Positions 35,626-44,593 of a stretch of 64,000 nucleotides of DNA are shown here, piece after piece. Positions within the stretch are counted from its first letter, which is position 1. Each line of letters opens with the position of its first letter. The DNA lies in contig NZ_ATMR01000128.1 of NCBI RefSeq assembly GCF_000427335.1, positions 166,480 to 230,479 of the forward strand, read 5' to 3'. Made by a program: the position numbers and the translations under genes. The stretch is from Winogradskyella psychrotolerans RS-3. GTDB taxonomy: Bacteria > Bacteroidota > Bacteroidia > Flavobacteriales > Flavobacteriaceae. The notes under the pieces are model-generated. The model saw only the letters and a list, made by a program, of their open reading frames with translations, ran no database searches and had not been told where the DNA came from.

Positions 35626-36714
35626 TTATTGTTTGATTAATCTTTTCGTTTGAGTTGCGTTTTCAGAATTTAACTTTACGATATAAACACCTTTAGTTAA
35701 TTCTGAGATGTTTAATTTAGATTGGTTAGACGTGATTTTTTGAACGGTGACCTTTTTACCTAAAATATTATAAACTTCAGCGATAATTGCTTGGTTGGAT
35801 AAAATGGTTACTTCATTACCATTTGCGGGATTAGGAAACATTGTAATACGATTTTGTTCTACATCTGTTACAGAAAGACTCTCCCATCTGTTTTGAGCTT
35901 CAGGCCCACCCCAAATTACAGTCGCTAAATAAGGGTTGTCTATGAAAGGGTTTCTGTTACCTTGTGCAAATTCATTATTTGGATTTCCATGATACGCATT
36001 TCTAACATCTTCTAAATCTCCTTCAACGACAGGATCTTCAGCATTCCATTTTAAAAATAAATCTATCATAGCATCAGGAGTAGAAGCACTACTTCCGTTA
36101 CCAACACCTGTTGGTAAACAACGTTCGCCGTAACGTAAGTACATGTACATAATAATTCTTGCACAGTCACCTTTCCATTCGTCACCAGGATACCAGCCTC
36201 CACTAGTGTTACCAGATTCACCATTTGTGAACTGACCAGTACTTTTATCTGCAAACTTTAAGCTTCCGCGTTGACCATTTCTTTGAACATCACTAGGTCT
36301 AAGCATTTGAGCATCAGAACCAGGACCAGAAGTCCCTAAATTAGGACTCCCTAAAGATTTTGGATACACATGCTCTCTGTTCCAGTCGCCAACACCACCT
36401 CCGTTATCAAACTTTCCTCTAGTTCTGTCAGTGGTTACACTGCCATCAGTATCGTTATATCCATAAAGTAAAAGTACATTATTAGAATTGTTTGGGTCTA
36501 AATCTGTAATCCTAGATGCATCCCAAACATCACTGTAACTTAAATAGTTGACGTGCTTATCTTCAGTGACATCAATTAAATCATTTTTCAAAGAAATACC
36601 AGTAGAGGTAAAATCAACAGTGCTATAGTAAGATTCTAATTCAGTTGGTGGAGCTAATTGTGCAAATGCAATTGAGGTAGCAAATGCTAATAATAAAGTG
36701 TAAAAGTGTTTCAT
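35626..36714 (-). CDS. Secreted endonuclease I family nuclease, T9SS-exported
   Basis: 362 residues: signal peptide (to about 18), Endonuclease_1 domain with NREHVYPKSLG (active-site His), DAQMLRPSDVQRNGQRGSL and DEWKGDCARIIMYMYLRYGE motif blocks, and a C-terminal type IX sorting domain (ITMFPNPANGNEV to YIVKLNSENAT). It degrades DNA or RNA outside the cell, probably for nutrient phosphate or to clear extracellular DNA. A paralogue lies 228 bp upstream on the same strand, with a terminator between, so each has its own promoter. Confidence 0.9.
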   Translation of the reverse strand: MKHFYTLLLAFATSIAFAQLAPPTELESYYSTVDFTSTGISLKNDLIDVTEDKHVNYLSYSDVWDASRITDLDPNNSNNVLLLYGYNDTDGSVTTDRTRGKFDNGGGVGDWNREHVYPKSLGSPNLGTSGPGSDAQMLRPSDVQRNGQRGSLKFADKSTGQFTNGESGNTSGGWYPGDEWKGDCARIIMYMYLRYGERCLPTGVGNGSSASTPDAMIDLFLKWNAEDPVVEGDLEDVRNAYHGNPNNEFAQGNRNPFIDNPYLATVIWGGPEAQNRWESLSVTDVEQNRITMFPNPANGNEVTILSNQAIIAEVYNILGKKVTVQKITSNQSKLNISELTKGVYIVKLNSENATQTKRLIKQ

Positions 36715-36783
36715 TAATTTTTGATTATTTTAATAATGACATGTCGAATCCGTAGAAATAGAATTCATAGGTTTTGTCTGTAA

Positions 36784-36791
36784 CAAAGGTA
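36784..36791 (-). promoter_or_regulatory. -7 promoter element of the first endonuclease I gene
   Basis: TACCTTTG on the minus strand, an exact TAnnTTTG match; predicts a leader of about 60 nt. Confidence 0.6.
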
Positions 36792-36875
36792 AATAAAAAT
36801 AGAGATTAGACTTTTTTTTAACACCTTTAAGAAAAGCTGTGCTTTAAGTCTTGATAATGTTTGTTTTAAACAAAA

Positions 36876-36919
36876 AAAAGCAGTTACACTTCAACGACGC
36901 TTAGTGAGTAACTGCTTTT
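36876..36919 (-). terminator. Terminator of the second endonuclease I gene
   Basis: Stem AAAAGCAGTTAC (36876-36887) and GTAACTGCTTTT (36908-36919), 23 bp past the stop codon of the minus-strand gene. Confidence 0.85.
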
Positions 36920-36941
36920 ATTTTATTAAGAATCCGTGAGT

Positions 36942-38768
36942 TTATTGTTTAACAAGCTTTTTTGTAACCGTTGAATTACCTTGTGTAATTTTTACAATAT
37001 AAATTCCAGTTTTTAAAGCCTGAAGACTTAAATCGCTAGTTTTATTGATGTTGGTTTTAAAGACTCGCTTTCCAAGAATATCAAAAATTTCAATATTTGT
37101 AGTAAGATCAGATTTTAAATCTACGGTTAAATTATTTTTAACTGGGTTTGGATGAATCTTAACACTAGCAACATTAAAATCGTCAACATTTAAAGCTGAA
37201 TAACAGGTATAAGATAAATCGTCAAATACAACTCTATTATTAGTACCACTATTACCATCAATTACAATAGAAACACTATTTTCTATGTTAATGTTAGGTA
37301 ATGTAACGGTTTGCTCAGTAGCACTGTAAGCAATTGTTCCCACAAACGTTCCGTTCACATTAACATTAAATGTGCCGTCAGAACCACTAAAGACACGTTT
37401 CGTTGTTACGGTAAGCGCACCAATTCCGCCAGAGGTTGTAGGTAGTGTTAACACGCCATCTCTAACTGTGATAGCAGCAGTTGTAGTCGCATTTATGACT
37501 TGATCAGTTCTAGCTTCTGTAGCAGTCCATATGCCTCCTTCGTCACCTGTCCAGCTAACATCTGAATAAGAACCAATAGAGGTATCTAAATTAGCAAAAG
37601 TTTCAATTAAACAATCAGATCCTCCAATTGTCCCATTATTAGTAGTGGTTTCACAATCTTCATTACTAAAACCAGACTCATTGCCAGCAGCATCTTTCGC
37701 TTTAATTGTAAAGCAATAGTTGGTATCTGCTGTTAAACCATTTGCTGTAGTTGATGTGTTACTCGAATTGAAAGCAAATGTTCCGTCAATATATATGTCA
37801 TAAGATATAACTCCAATATTGTCAGTAGAAGCCGTCCAACTCAAATCTATAGAATTATCAGTAGGATTAGAAGCTACTAAATTAGTAGGGTCTGTTGGCG
37901 CTTCAGTATCTGGAGTAGGATTCCAAATTAGATCTGCATATTCAGGATGGTCCACAAAAGGGTTTGCGTTTCCTTGAAAATTAAAAGCAGCATTATTTCT
38001 TTCGCGCTCTCTTTGGTCTACAGGATCTACATTATTATGCCAATCTAATAAAACCTCTATTGCCCAAGGGAAAAATACTTGGTCATTAGTGCCATTGAAC
38101 ATGCCAAAACTTGTGTAACCGTCAATATTATTTTCATAACGTGTCGCAAAATATAGTAGTGATCTTGCAATGTCTCCTTTAAACTCATCGATAGGTTCAA
38201 AAACAACACCTGAGTAACCAGCCATTGCACTTGTTCCTCGTTTTGAGCCGTTGTCTGACGTCAAATTTACTGATCCTACATTTCCAAAAGAATAAGACCC
38301 TCTATAGTTGTTAACTCTGCAATCCGTTGGGATAACGTGGTGAATATCACTCTGCATTGGGTAATTACTATTGAAAGACGATTGTGGAACAATATGCTCT
38401 CTATTATAACAATCACCTTCTGAATTTTGATTACCACCTTCATCAACATTGTGTGTAAAATTGTAAGGATCCGTACCCGTTGGGTTTTCAGAATAAAAAT
38501 CTAAAACAGTTCCGTCATTTTCATAATTTGTACCACCTGTAACATCGATATCGGAGTGCGTATCTACATAACCATTAGAACCAGAAACTCCAGCTCCATC
38601 ATAAAGTTGATCGTATGTTCTAGCGGTATGACCATTTGATGTAATACTTTTTAACTGTGTTTTTAAAACAAAACCAGATAAACCATTTGCACTATCGTAG
38701 TAATTTGAAGGGATTTGAGCAAACCCAATACTAGATACTAATAAAAATAGAACGTAAATGTGTTTCAT
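36942..38768 (-). CDS. Secreted endonuclease I family nuclease with Fn3 domain, T9SS-exported
   Basis: 608 residues. Signal peptide; Endonuclease_1 domain (about 20-290) with NREHIVPQSSF, DIHHVIPTDCRVNNYRGSY and DEFKGDIARSLLYFATRYE; a fibronectin III module (about 290-378, DNSIDLSWTASTDN); a beta-rich region of about 150 residues like those binding carbohydrates or DNA; and a type IX sorting domain (VKIHPNPVKNNL). Larger paralogue of the gene at 35626-36714. It follows rsmB by 26 bp on the same strand. Confidence 0.9.
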   Translation of the reverse strand: MKHIYVLFLLVSSIGFAQIPSNYYDSANGLSGFVLKTQLKSITSNGHTARTYDQLYDGAGVSGSNGYVDTHSDIDVTGGTNYENDGTVLDFYSENPTGTDPYNFTHNVDEGGNQNSEGDCYNREHIVPQSSFNSNYPMQSDIHHVIPTDCRVNNYRGSYSFGNVGSVNLTSDNGSKRGTSAMAGYSGVVFEPIDEFKGDIARSLLYFATRYENNIDGYTSFGMFNGTNDQVFFPWAIEVLLDWHNNVDPVDQRERERNNAAFNFQGNANPFVDHPEYADLIWNPTPDTEAPTDPTNLVASNPTDNSIDLSWTASTDNIGVISYDIYIDGTFAFNSSNTSTTANGLTADTNYCFTIKAKDAAGNESGFSNEDCETTTNNGTIGGSDCLIETFANLDTSIGSYSDVSWTGDEGGIWTATEARTDQVINATTTAAITVRDGVLTLPTTSGGIGALTVTTKRVFSGSDGTFNVNVNGTFVGTIAYSATEQTVTLPNINIENSVSIVIDGNSGTNNRVVFDDLSYTCYSALNVDDFNVASVKIHPNPVKNNLTVDLKSDLTTNIEIFDILGKRVFKTNINKTSDLSLQALKTGIYIVKITQGNSTVTKKLVKQ

Positions 38769-38794
38769 ATGTCGTATGGTAATAAGTTATTTTG

Positions 38795-40006
38795 TTATTT
38801 CTTTTCTAAAAGCGCCATATAGAATCCATCAAACCCAGATTTATAAGCTAATATCTTTTTGTCCTTTACAAGTGTAAATTCTTGTCCTGTTTCCGTAGTT
38901 AAGAATTTTTGAACTTGTTCTTGGTTTTCTGAAGGTAAAACAGAACAGGTCGCATAGACCATCTTTCCGCCAGATTTCACCATTTTAGAGTATTGCTCTA
39001 AAACCTCTTGTTGAGTTTTCTTAATGTTTTCAATAAATTCAGGTTGTAATTTCCACTTAGCATCTGGGTTTCGTCTTAAAACTCCAAGTCCAGAACAAGG
39101 TGCATCAATTAATAAACGATCTGCTTTACCATGTAATTTCTTAATAGGTTTAGTCGAATCGATGACTTTCATTTCAATATTATGAACACCATTTCTACGT
39201 GCTCTAACTTTTAGTTTTCTCAATTTACTTTCATAAATGTCCATCGCTATAAGTTGTCCTTTGTTCTCCATTAAAGATGCTAAATGCAATGTTTTTCCAC
39301 CTGCACCAGCACAAACATCAACAACTTTCATACCTGGTTTAACATCCAAATAATCAGCAACTAATTGAGAAGAGGCATCTTGAACTTCAAACCAACCATC
39401 TTTAAAAGCTTGCGTCACAAAAACGTTAGCACGCTCTTTTAATTTTAAAGCTGAAGGGTGATTTGGTAAAAATTCAGTCTCAATATCTTCAGACTGTAAC
39501 TTAAGTTGTAAATCGGCTTTATTTGTTTTAAGTGTATTCACTCTAAGTATAACATCAGCCTGCTCGTTTTGCATAGCGATCTCCTTAGTCCATTCGGCTT
39601 CACCTAATTCTTTGACACCTAATTCGTCAATCCAATCTGGAATCGATTCTTTGTATTTTCTAATTTTAGACAATTCATCAAAACGTCCTTTGATTTTTCG
39701 AGATGGAGTATCTGTAAAGTATTTCCAATCTGGTAATTTTATGCCTTTTAGGGTTGCCCAAACGGCAAAAATTCTCCATAGGTCATCTCTGTGATATGGT
39801 GCTTTTACATTTGCTATTTCAGCATAAAGTCTTTGGTATCGTACAATAGTGTAAACGGTTTCTGCTACAAAACCTCTGTCTCTGCTTCCCCAACGTTTAT
39901 CGCGTTTTAGTAATTGTTGTATCACTTTATCAGCATATTCACCTTCATTAAAAACAAGGTGTAATCCGTCAATTACGGCAAAGCATAAGTTTCTGTGTAA
40001 TCTCAT
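38795..40006 (-). CDS. rsmB: RsmB/NOP family 16S rRNA (cytosine-C5) methyltransferase
   Basis: About 403 residues from MRLHRNLCFA; in-frame starts at 40033 (ATG) and 40057 (TTG) are possible, but homologues usually begin at this Met. The C-terminal Rossmann domain has VDVCAGAGGKTLHLAS, the motif IV active-site Cys in DAPCSGLGVLRRNPD and the motif VI Cys in YATCSVLPSENQ. The N-terminal part is NusB-like only in outline. SAM-dependent m5C modification of rRNA. Its promoter -7 box is at 40069-40076. Confidence 0.9.
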   Translation of the reverse strand: MRLHRNLCFAVIDGLHLVFNEGEYADKVIQQLLKRDKRWGSRDRGFVAETVYTIVRYQRLYAEIANVKAPYHRDDLWRIFAVWATLKGIKLPDWKYFTDTPSRKIKGRFDELSKIRKYKESIPDWIDELGVKELGEAEWTKEIAMQNEQADVILRVNTLKTNKADLQLKLQSEDIETEFLPNHPSALKLKERANVFVTQAFKDGWFEVQDASSQLVADYLDVKPGMKVVDVCAGAGGKTLHLASLMENKGQLIAMDIYESKLRKLKVRARRNGVHNIEMKVIDSTKPIKKLHGKADRLLIDAPCSGLGVLRRNPDAKWKLQPEFIENIKKTQQEVLEQYSKMVKSGGKMVYATCSVLPSENQEQVQKFLTTETGQEFTLVKDKKILAYKSGFDGFYMALLEKK

Positions 40007-40068
40007 ATTAGGTCTTCTGTTTTGAGTATTCATTTTGCAGTAGTTTAATCGCTGCAAAAAAGAACATA

Positions 40069-40076
40069 CAAAGGTA
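40069..40076 (-). promoter_or_regulatory. -7 promoter element of rsmB
   Basis: TACCTTTG on the minus strand, an exact TAnnTTTG match. The predicted transcription start near 40062 excludes any start codon further upstream. Confidence 0.55.
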
Positions 40077-40147
40077 AGAGAAAAGTTTAAGAGTATAAGG
40101 TTTTATTGTAAAGTGTTATCTTTTAAAAAAATTATTAATATGTTCCG

Positions 40148-40175
40148 CAAGTTTTTTTTAGTAACCGCATCTAAA
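40148..40175 (+). promoter_or_regulatory. ECF-type promoter, copy 1 (sigma factor gene)
   Basis: CAAGTTT (40148-40154), 12 bp, GCATCTAAA (40167-40175). The same two boxes with the same 12-bp gap occur four more times downstream, always intergenic. It would start transcription about 25 nt before the sigma gene, implying autoregulation. Confidence 0.85.
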
Positions 40176-40207
40176 CTAAATTAGCACCTATTAATCAACA
40201 GTATTTT

Positions 40208-40786
40208 TTGAACGAAACCGAATTCATACAAGAATTAAAATTAAAAAGCACATCAGCTTACAGTCAACTGTTGGATAATTTTCAACAGAAGGTGTTTAGT
40301 ACTTGTATTTCGTTTGTACCTAATAGAGAAGATGCCGAAGATATAGCGCAAGACGTTTTTGTGGAAGTTTTTAAATCGATTGATAAATTTAAAGGCGATT
40401 CAAAATTATCGACTTGGATTTATAGAATTACAACGAACAAATGTTTAGAATTTATACGAAAGAAGAATACTAAAAAACGTTTTGCTTTTTTACAATCTAT
40501 AACAGGAAATGCTATTCCTATAGATAAAACGGATTATTTCACAGAAATGAATCACCCCGGAATTTTATTGGAGAACAAAGAATTGAATGCCACTTTATTT
40601 AAAGCAATTAATGGTTTGCCCGAAAGTCAGACTGTGGTATTTACACTTCATAAAATAGATGGTAAAAGTTATCAGGAAATCGCAGAGATTACCAAACGTA
40701 GTTTGTCTTCTGTTGAATCTATAATGTTTAGAGCAAAAAAGAATTTACAAAACGCATTGGAAAACTATTATAAAAATGAACATTAA
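40208..40786 (+). CDS. RNA polymerase ECF sigma factor
   Basis: 192 residues starting at a TTG; homologous sequence begins directly there (NETEFIQELK) and no nearby ATG exists. Region 2 is DAEDIAQDVFVEVFKSIDKF with KLSTWIYRITTNKCLEFIR; region 4 is LPESQTVVFTLHKIDGKSY and EIAEITKRSLSSVESIMFRA. It is followed by a small membrane protein and a Spy-like periplasmic protein, an arrangement reminiscent of CnrH-CnrY-CnrX. Predicted to recognise the CAAGTTT-N12-GCATCTAAA promoters, including its own. Confidence 0.93.
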   Translation: MNETEFIQELKLKSTSAYSQLLDNFQQKVFSTCISFVPNREDAEDIAQDVFVEVFKSIDKFKGDSKLSTWIYRITTNKCLEFIRKKNTKKRFAFLQSITGNAIPIDKTDYFTEMNHPGILLENKELNATLFKAINGLPESQTVVFTLHKIDGKSYQEIAEITKRSLSSVESIMFRAKKNLQNALENYYKNEH

Positions 40787-40788
40787 CA

Positions 40789-40816
40789 CAAGTTTTTTTA
40801 AACTTTTGCATCTAAA
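40789..40816 (+). promoter_or_regulatory. ECF-type promoter, copy 2 (anti-sigma candidate)
   Basis: CAAGTTT (40789-40795), 12 bp, GCATCTAAA (40808-40816), 2 bp after the sigma gene stop. It would separately transcribe the anti-sigma candidate and Spy-like gene with a leader of about 110 nt. Confidence 0.85.
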
Positions 40817-40931
40817 GATATAATTATCAATGTTTGTTCAAAATGTCATTAGCCGACGGAATGACTTATAAAGAACAACAAATGTCTGTAAAAAGACAAA
40901 TAAGTATAAACACACTAAATCGAATGTAGAA

Positions 40932-41227
40932 ATGAATAAAAAGTAAAAGACACCTTTGATTCCATCGCGTCTATTGAAGAGGTTAAAGTGTCTCCGTTTT
41001 TTAAGGAAAACGTAATGCATCAAATTCGGAATGTCTCAGAAGACATACAAGACGCAACTTGGTCGTGGTTAACTCCTAAACTACAATTGGCAACATTGGT
41101 TTGTGTTGTGGTTTTAAATCTAGTCGCATTCAATAATCTGAAGAAAACAAATTATGATGAGAATGTTAGCAATTTTGCCGAATCTTATGGGTTATCTACA
41201 AGTATAGAAACTTCTTTAATAGATTAA
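40932..41227 (+). pseudogene. Small single-pass membrane protein, anti-sigma candidate, single-base frameshift
   Basis: The clear part reads SPFFKENVMHQIRNVSEDI, then a transmembrane helix (LQLATLVCVVVLNLVAF) and a short periplasmic tail. The upstream reading KDTFDSIASIEEVKV is in the same frame but has no start; restoring one A in the run at 40938-40942 joins it to ATG 40932 (MNKKVKDTF), giving 98 residues. The cytoplasmic N-terminus followed by one helix is what a minimal CnrY-type anti-sigma factor looks like; no family match is certain. Two bases separate it from the Spy-like gene. Confidence 0.6.
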
Positions 41228-41229
41228 TT

Positions 41230-41731
41230 ATGAAGAAAAATGTAATATTATATGTGCTACTTGTGTTTCTTATTGTTGTTAATGGTTTTTTCTTATATAA
41301 TTATATAGGAAATACTAGCGGTGACAACATAAATGAACCACAACGAAACAGAAACTTTATAGTTAAAGAGCTCGGATTTAATAAAGCGCAATTAGAAGAA
41401 TTTAAAGAAAAGAGTGAAGGTCATCATAAAACTATGATGCGTTTGTCTGATGAGGTTAAGGAATTAAAAGATGTACTCTTCAGTAAATTGTCTGATGATT
41501 ATATAGATGAATCGGTAATTGATTCTATTTCAGGATTAATTTGTGAAAAGGAAAAGTAAAAGAAAAAGAAGTGTTTTATCATTTTAAAATGATTCAAGAA
41601 TTATCTAACGATACACAAAAAGAAAGTTTAAAACAATAATAATGGATGCGCTACGCCAAGATGAGCAAGGGCAAAGACCACCTCCACCAAGGGAGGGTGA
41701 AGGACATAGACCGCCTCCACGAAATCCATAA
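41230..41731 (+). pseudogene. Spy/CpxP-like periplasmic sensor candidate, two single-base frameshifts
   Basis: Membrane-anchored N-terminus (VILYVLLVFLIVVNGFFLY), then helical hairpin sequence FIVKELGFNKAQLEEFKEK, HHKTMMRLSDEVKELKDVLF and, after restoring one A at 41552-41555, FYHFKMIQELSNDTQKESLKQ split over LTxxQ-like helices. A second missing A at 41635-41636 restores IIMDALRQDEQGQ and a Pro-rich tail (RPPPPREGEGHRPPP) ending at 41731, 167 residues. Spy/CpxP/CnrX proteins are periplasmic chaperones or metal sensors. Here it probably senses the signal for the adjacent sigma/anti-sigma pair (inference). Confidence 0.7.
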
Positions 41732-41747
41732 GTATATTATACACTAT

Positions 41748-41776
41748 AAAAGACCTTCAGTAATTGAGGGTCTTTT
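41748..41776 (+). terminator. Terminator after the Spy-like gene
   Basis: Stem AAAAGACCTTCA (41748-41759) and TGAGGGTCTTTT (41765-41776) with one wobble pair and extra T. It separates the sensor unit from the next promoter copy. Confidence 0.85.
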
Positions 41777-41805
41777 TTTTGTGTTTTTTTTAACAAGGAT
41801 GCGCA

Positions 41806-41833
41806 CAAGTTTATAAAAATAAGCTCATCTAAA
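41806..41833 (+). promoter_or_regulatory. ECF-type promoter, copy 3 (EF-hand-cotH operon)
   Basis: CAAGTTT (41806-41812), 12 bp, TCATCTAAA (41825-41833); one mismatch to the consensus GCATCTAAA. The EF-hand gene starts 27 bp after it. Confidence 0.8.
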
Positions 41834-41859
41834 AGTATATAATCTTAAAACATATAATT

Positions 41860-42147
41860 ATGAAAAAGCACGCATTTAAAACAGTAGTCCTAACATTTGG
41901 AATCGCAATTTTTATGTCGAATTCTGTTTTTGGTCAAACGGGTAATAAGCAGGATAGAAAAAAGCCACCAACATTTAAAGAATTAATAAAAGAGATGGAT
42001 GCAAATGAAGATGGGAAATTGTCTAAAACAGAAATAAAAGGCCCTTTAAAAGAACATTTTTCTGAAATAGATACTGATGAGGACGGCTTTATCACCGAAG
42101 AAGAATTTGAAAAAGCACCAAAGCCAGAACGAAAGGAAAGAAACTAA
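41860..42147 (+). CDS. Secreted EF-hand protein
   Basis: 95 residues: signal peptide MKKHAFKTVVLTFGIAIF to about residue 26, then two EF-hand loops, DANEDGKLSKTE and DTDEDGFITEEE, both with intact Ca-coordinating positions. The module FKELIKEMDANEDGKLSK to GPLKEHFSEID is nearly the same as the C-terminus of the YHYH protein at 45139-46260. First gene after promoter copy 3; the CotH kinase gene follows 41 bp later. Confidence 0.88.
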   Translation: MKKHAFKTVVLTFGIAIFMSNSVFGQTGNKQDRKKPPTFKELIKEMDANEDGKLSKTEIKGPLKEHFSEIDTDEDGFITEEEFEKAPKPERKERN

Positions 42148-42188
42148 TTCGTATTAATTCAAACTAACACAATAAAAATTAGATACAT

Positions 42189-43661
42189 ATGAAGGAGGTT
42201 AATAACAAATTAAGTGTGCTATATATCGCACTACTATGTAGTATTTCTATAGTAACTTTTAATGCCTGTAGCAATGATGATGATGATGATGATGATGATG
42301 CAGAAACTGAAGAGGTAGTTGGCGCAGACGTCGATGATACTGATTTTGAAGCTACAGATTGGACTACAGAAACACATAGTAAAGATGCTGATCCAAATTT
42401 TGATGAAGTGTTTGACGATGCTAGTGTAAAACGATTAGATCTTGTTATTACAGAAGCACGTTGGCAGACCATGTTAGATGATATGACTGATTTATATGGC
42501 ACATTTGGAACGAGTTCAGCGGGACCAGGTGGTCCTGGTGCTGGAGGTCCAGAAGGTCCAAACGACTTAGTAGAAGTAGATGAAGATCCTATTTTTGTAC
42601 CTGCAGAAGTGTTTTACAACGGTAAAGAATGGTATAGAGTTGGTGTGCGTTTTAAAGGGAATTCTAGTTTGCAGTCTAGCTGGTCTAATGGGATATTGAA
42701 ACTATCTTTTAAATTAGATTTTGACGAATATGAAGATGATTACCCTCAGATTAATAACCAACGTTTTTATGGCTTTAAAAAATTAAGTCTTAAAAATAAT
42801 TATAACGATAAATCGATGTTACGAGAAAAAGTAGCAGGAGACGTATTTAGAAATGCAGGTTTGGCAGGTTCTCACACCGCTTTTTATACGGTATATGTAG
42901 ATCATGGAGATGGACCAACATACTTCGGACTTTATACAATGGTTGAAGAAGTTGATGATACCGTTTTAGAGACTCAGTTTTCTGATGATGACGGAGACTT
43001 GTATAAGCCAGATGGTGATGGAGCAAGTTTTGTCTATGGTTCGTTTACAGAAGATGTCTTTGTTAAGAAAACAAATGAAGACGATAATGATTGGTCAGAT
43101 ATCCAAAGTTTATTTTCAGCGTTACATGATGATGTAAGAACAACGGATGCTTCAACATGGAGAACTAACTTGGAAACCGTATTTGATACGGATACCTTTT
43201 TAAAGTATTTAGCAACAAATACAGTGATTCAGAATTGGGATACCTACGGTAGAATGACACATAATTATTTTCTTTACAACAATCCTGATACGAGTAAATT
43301 AACTTGGATTCCTTGGGATAATAATGAAGCATTACAAGAAGGAAATAATTTAGGTGCATTGCCTTTGGATTTTTCAGGATTAAGTAGCGAAGCGTGGCCA
43401 TTAATAGGTTACATCTATCAAGATGAGGTGTATAAAGCACAATACGATTCTTATCTTCAAGAGGTGGTTAATGGTGCATTTAATGTCAATACTATCCAAT
43501 CGCAGTATGCAACATATTCAGCTTTAATAGAGCCTTATGCAACGTCAGAACTCACAGGTTATACTTTTTTAAATAGTAGTTCAGATTTTCAAGCGGCCGT
43601 TAATGAGTTAAATACACATGTGGTTTCTCGGGCAGATGCGGTAAATAATTATATAAATTAA
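42189..43661 (+). CDS. CotH kinase family lipoprotein
   Basis: 490 residues. Lipobox ending in FNAC (Cys about 27) followed by SNDDDDDDDD, an acidic stretch like the surface-export signal of Bacteroidota lipoproteins, encoded by a run of GAT codons. Core CotH motifs: RVGVRFKGNSSLQ, KLSLKNNYNDKSMLREKVAGD (split as KLSLKNNYNDKS and MLREKVAGD), YFGLYTMVEEVDD, HNYFLYNN and the metal-binding WIPWDNN. Known: CotH of spore coats is an atypical secretory protein kinase related to Fam20C. Here it would act at the cell surface; EF-hand proteins encoded alongside are candidate substrates (inference). Confidence 0.9.
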   Translation: MKEVNNKLSVLYIALLCSISIVTFNACSNDDDDDDDDAETEEVVGADVDDTDFEATDWTTETHSKDADPNFDEVFDDASVKRLDLVITEARWQTMLDDMTDLYGTFGTSSAGPGGPGAGGPEGPNDLVEVDEDPIFVPAEVFYNGKEWYRVGVRFKGNSSLQSSWSNGILKLSFKLDFDEYEDDYPQINNQRFYGFKKLSLKNNYNDKSMLREKVAGDVFRNAGLAGSHTAFYTVYVDHGDGPTYFGLYTMVEEVDDTVLETQFSDDDGDLYKPDGDGASFVYGSFTEDVFVKKTNEDDNDWSDIQSLFSALHDDVRTTDASTWRTNLETVFDTDTFLKYLATNTVIQNWDTYGRMTHNYFLYNNPDTSKLTWIPWDNNEALQEGNNLGALPLDFSGLSSEAWPLIGYIYQDEVYKAQYDSYLQEVVNGAFNVNTIQSQYATYSALIEPYATSELTGYTFLNSSSDFQAAVNELNTHVVSRADAVNNYIN

Positions 43662-43700
43662 TAGATAGGTTTTTTTGATTGATTTGGTTGTTTATTTAAG

Positions 43701-43731
43701 GCTTCGTGAGAGATTGCGAAGCTTTTTTTTT
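43701..43731 (+). terminator. Terminator after cotH
   Basis: Stem GCTTCG (43701-43706) and CGAAGC (43717-43722) followed by a T-run. Confidence 0.75.
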
Positions 43732-43775
43732 CTTCAAAAATAAAAGGATAAGACCTATAATTCAGAATTGGTGAT

Positions 43776-44528
43776 ATGAGATTATTTAGAAAAATAAGCA
43801 AGAAATTATTGATTTCAGGTAAATTCAAAAGTTATGTTGTTTATGCGCTTGGAGAAATTTTACTTATTGTTATTGGTGTTCTGATAGCTTGGAAAATTAA
43901 CAATTTAAACGAATTAAGAAAAAATAGAATTGTAGAAGTAAAAATATACGAATCTTTACATGAGGAGCTAAATTCAAACTTAGTGCTTTTAGATTCTTCC
44001 ATTGCCAGTTATACTAAAAACAGGGAAGCCATAGAAGCGACTTTAGATCTCATTATGACAGAGCAACAGGACGAGTTGGGAACAGATGAAAAAAACACGA
44101 TTATTAATGTCGATTATAAACCAACACAACTGCATACAGGAGCTATAAATTCAGTGAATACAACTAATAAATTTGAGTTTATAGAAGGTGTGTTGTTGAA
44201 AAATTTAATTGCAGCTTATCCGAATGAGTTAGATAATTTTGAAAACCAAGAAGCTAAAATTAAGAACATCATTGTTAATCGGTTACAGCCTGCGATAGAA
44301 AAGTATGTATCGTTGATTGATATTCTTACGAAGCGTGAATTTAATATAAACAGGCTACAAACATTTTCTGTTGAATCTAATTATGCTCAGTTACTTAAAA
44401 GTAGAGAATATCAGAACTGTTTGGTAGATCGGTTATTGCAAACTGAAATCCAATTAACAAATGCTATAAGTTTAAGAGAAAAAACGCAAATCATGGCGTT
44501 TCAGTTACATAAAGAACTCTCAAATTAA
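43776..44528 (+). CDS. DUF6090 family membrane protein
   Basis: 250 residues. The N-terminus MRLFRKISKKLLISGKFKS followed by a transmembrane helix (ALGEILLIVIGVLIAWKI) is diagnostic for DUF6090; the rest is helical and periplasmic or cytoplasmic (ELNSNLVLLDSSIASY). Function unknown. It lies inside the ECF island but after a terminator and without a copy of the island promoter, so it may be an independent insertion between two regulon units. Confidence 0.88.
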   Translation: MRLFRKISKKLLISGKFKSYVVYALGEILLIVIGVLIAWKINNLNELRKNRIVEVKIYESLHEELNSNLVLLDSSIASYTKNREAIEATLDLIMTEQQDELGTDEKNTIINVDYKPTQLHTGAINSVNTTNKFEFIEGVLLKNLIAAYPNELDNFENQEAKIKNIIVNRLQPAIEKYVSLIDILTKREFNINRLQTFSVESNYAQLLKSREYQNCLVDRLLQTEIQLTNAISLREKTQIMAFQLHKELSN

Positions 44529-44544
44529 TTTTTAAAGTGAACCG

Positions 44545-44572
44545 CAAGTTTTTATTTGTTATGGCATCTAAA
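44545..44572 (+). promoter_or_regulatory. ECF-type promoter, copy 4 (EF-hand-YHYH operon)
   Basis: CAAGTTT (44545-44551), 12 bp, GCATCTAAA (44564-44572). It lies downstream of a possible GTG start at 44537 and so sets the start of the EF-hand gene to the ATG at 44594. Confidence 0.85.
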
Positions 44573-44593
44573 AATAAAACCAGAATAATTAAG

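Noticed and set aside
42270..42301. GAT repeat as a CRISPR or phase-variable frame switch
   Set aside because: It is a trinucleotide run in frame within cotH and encodes the Asp stretch; length change would not switch the frame.
43776..44528. DUF6090 gene as a member of the ECF regulon
   Set aside because: A terminator separates it from cotH and no CAAGTTT-N12-GCATCTAAA copy precedes it.
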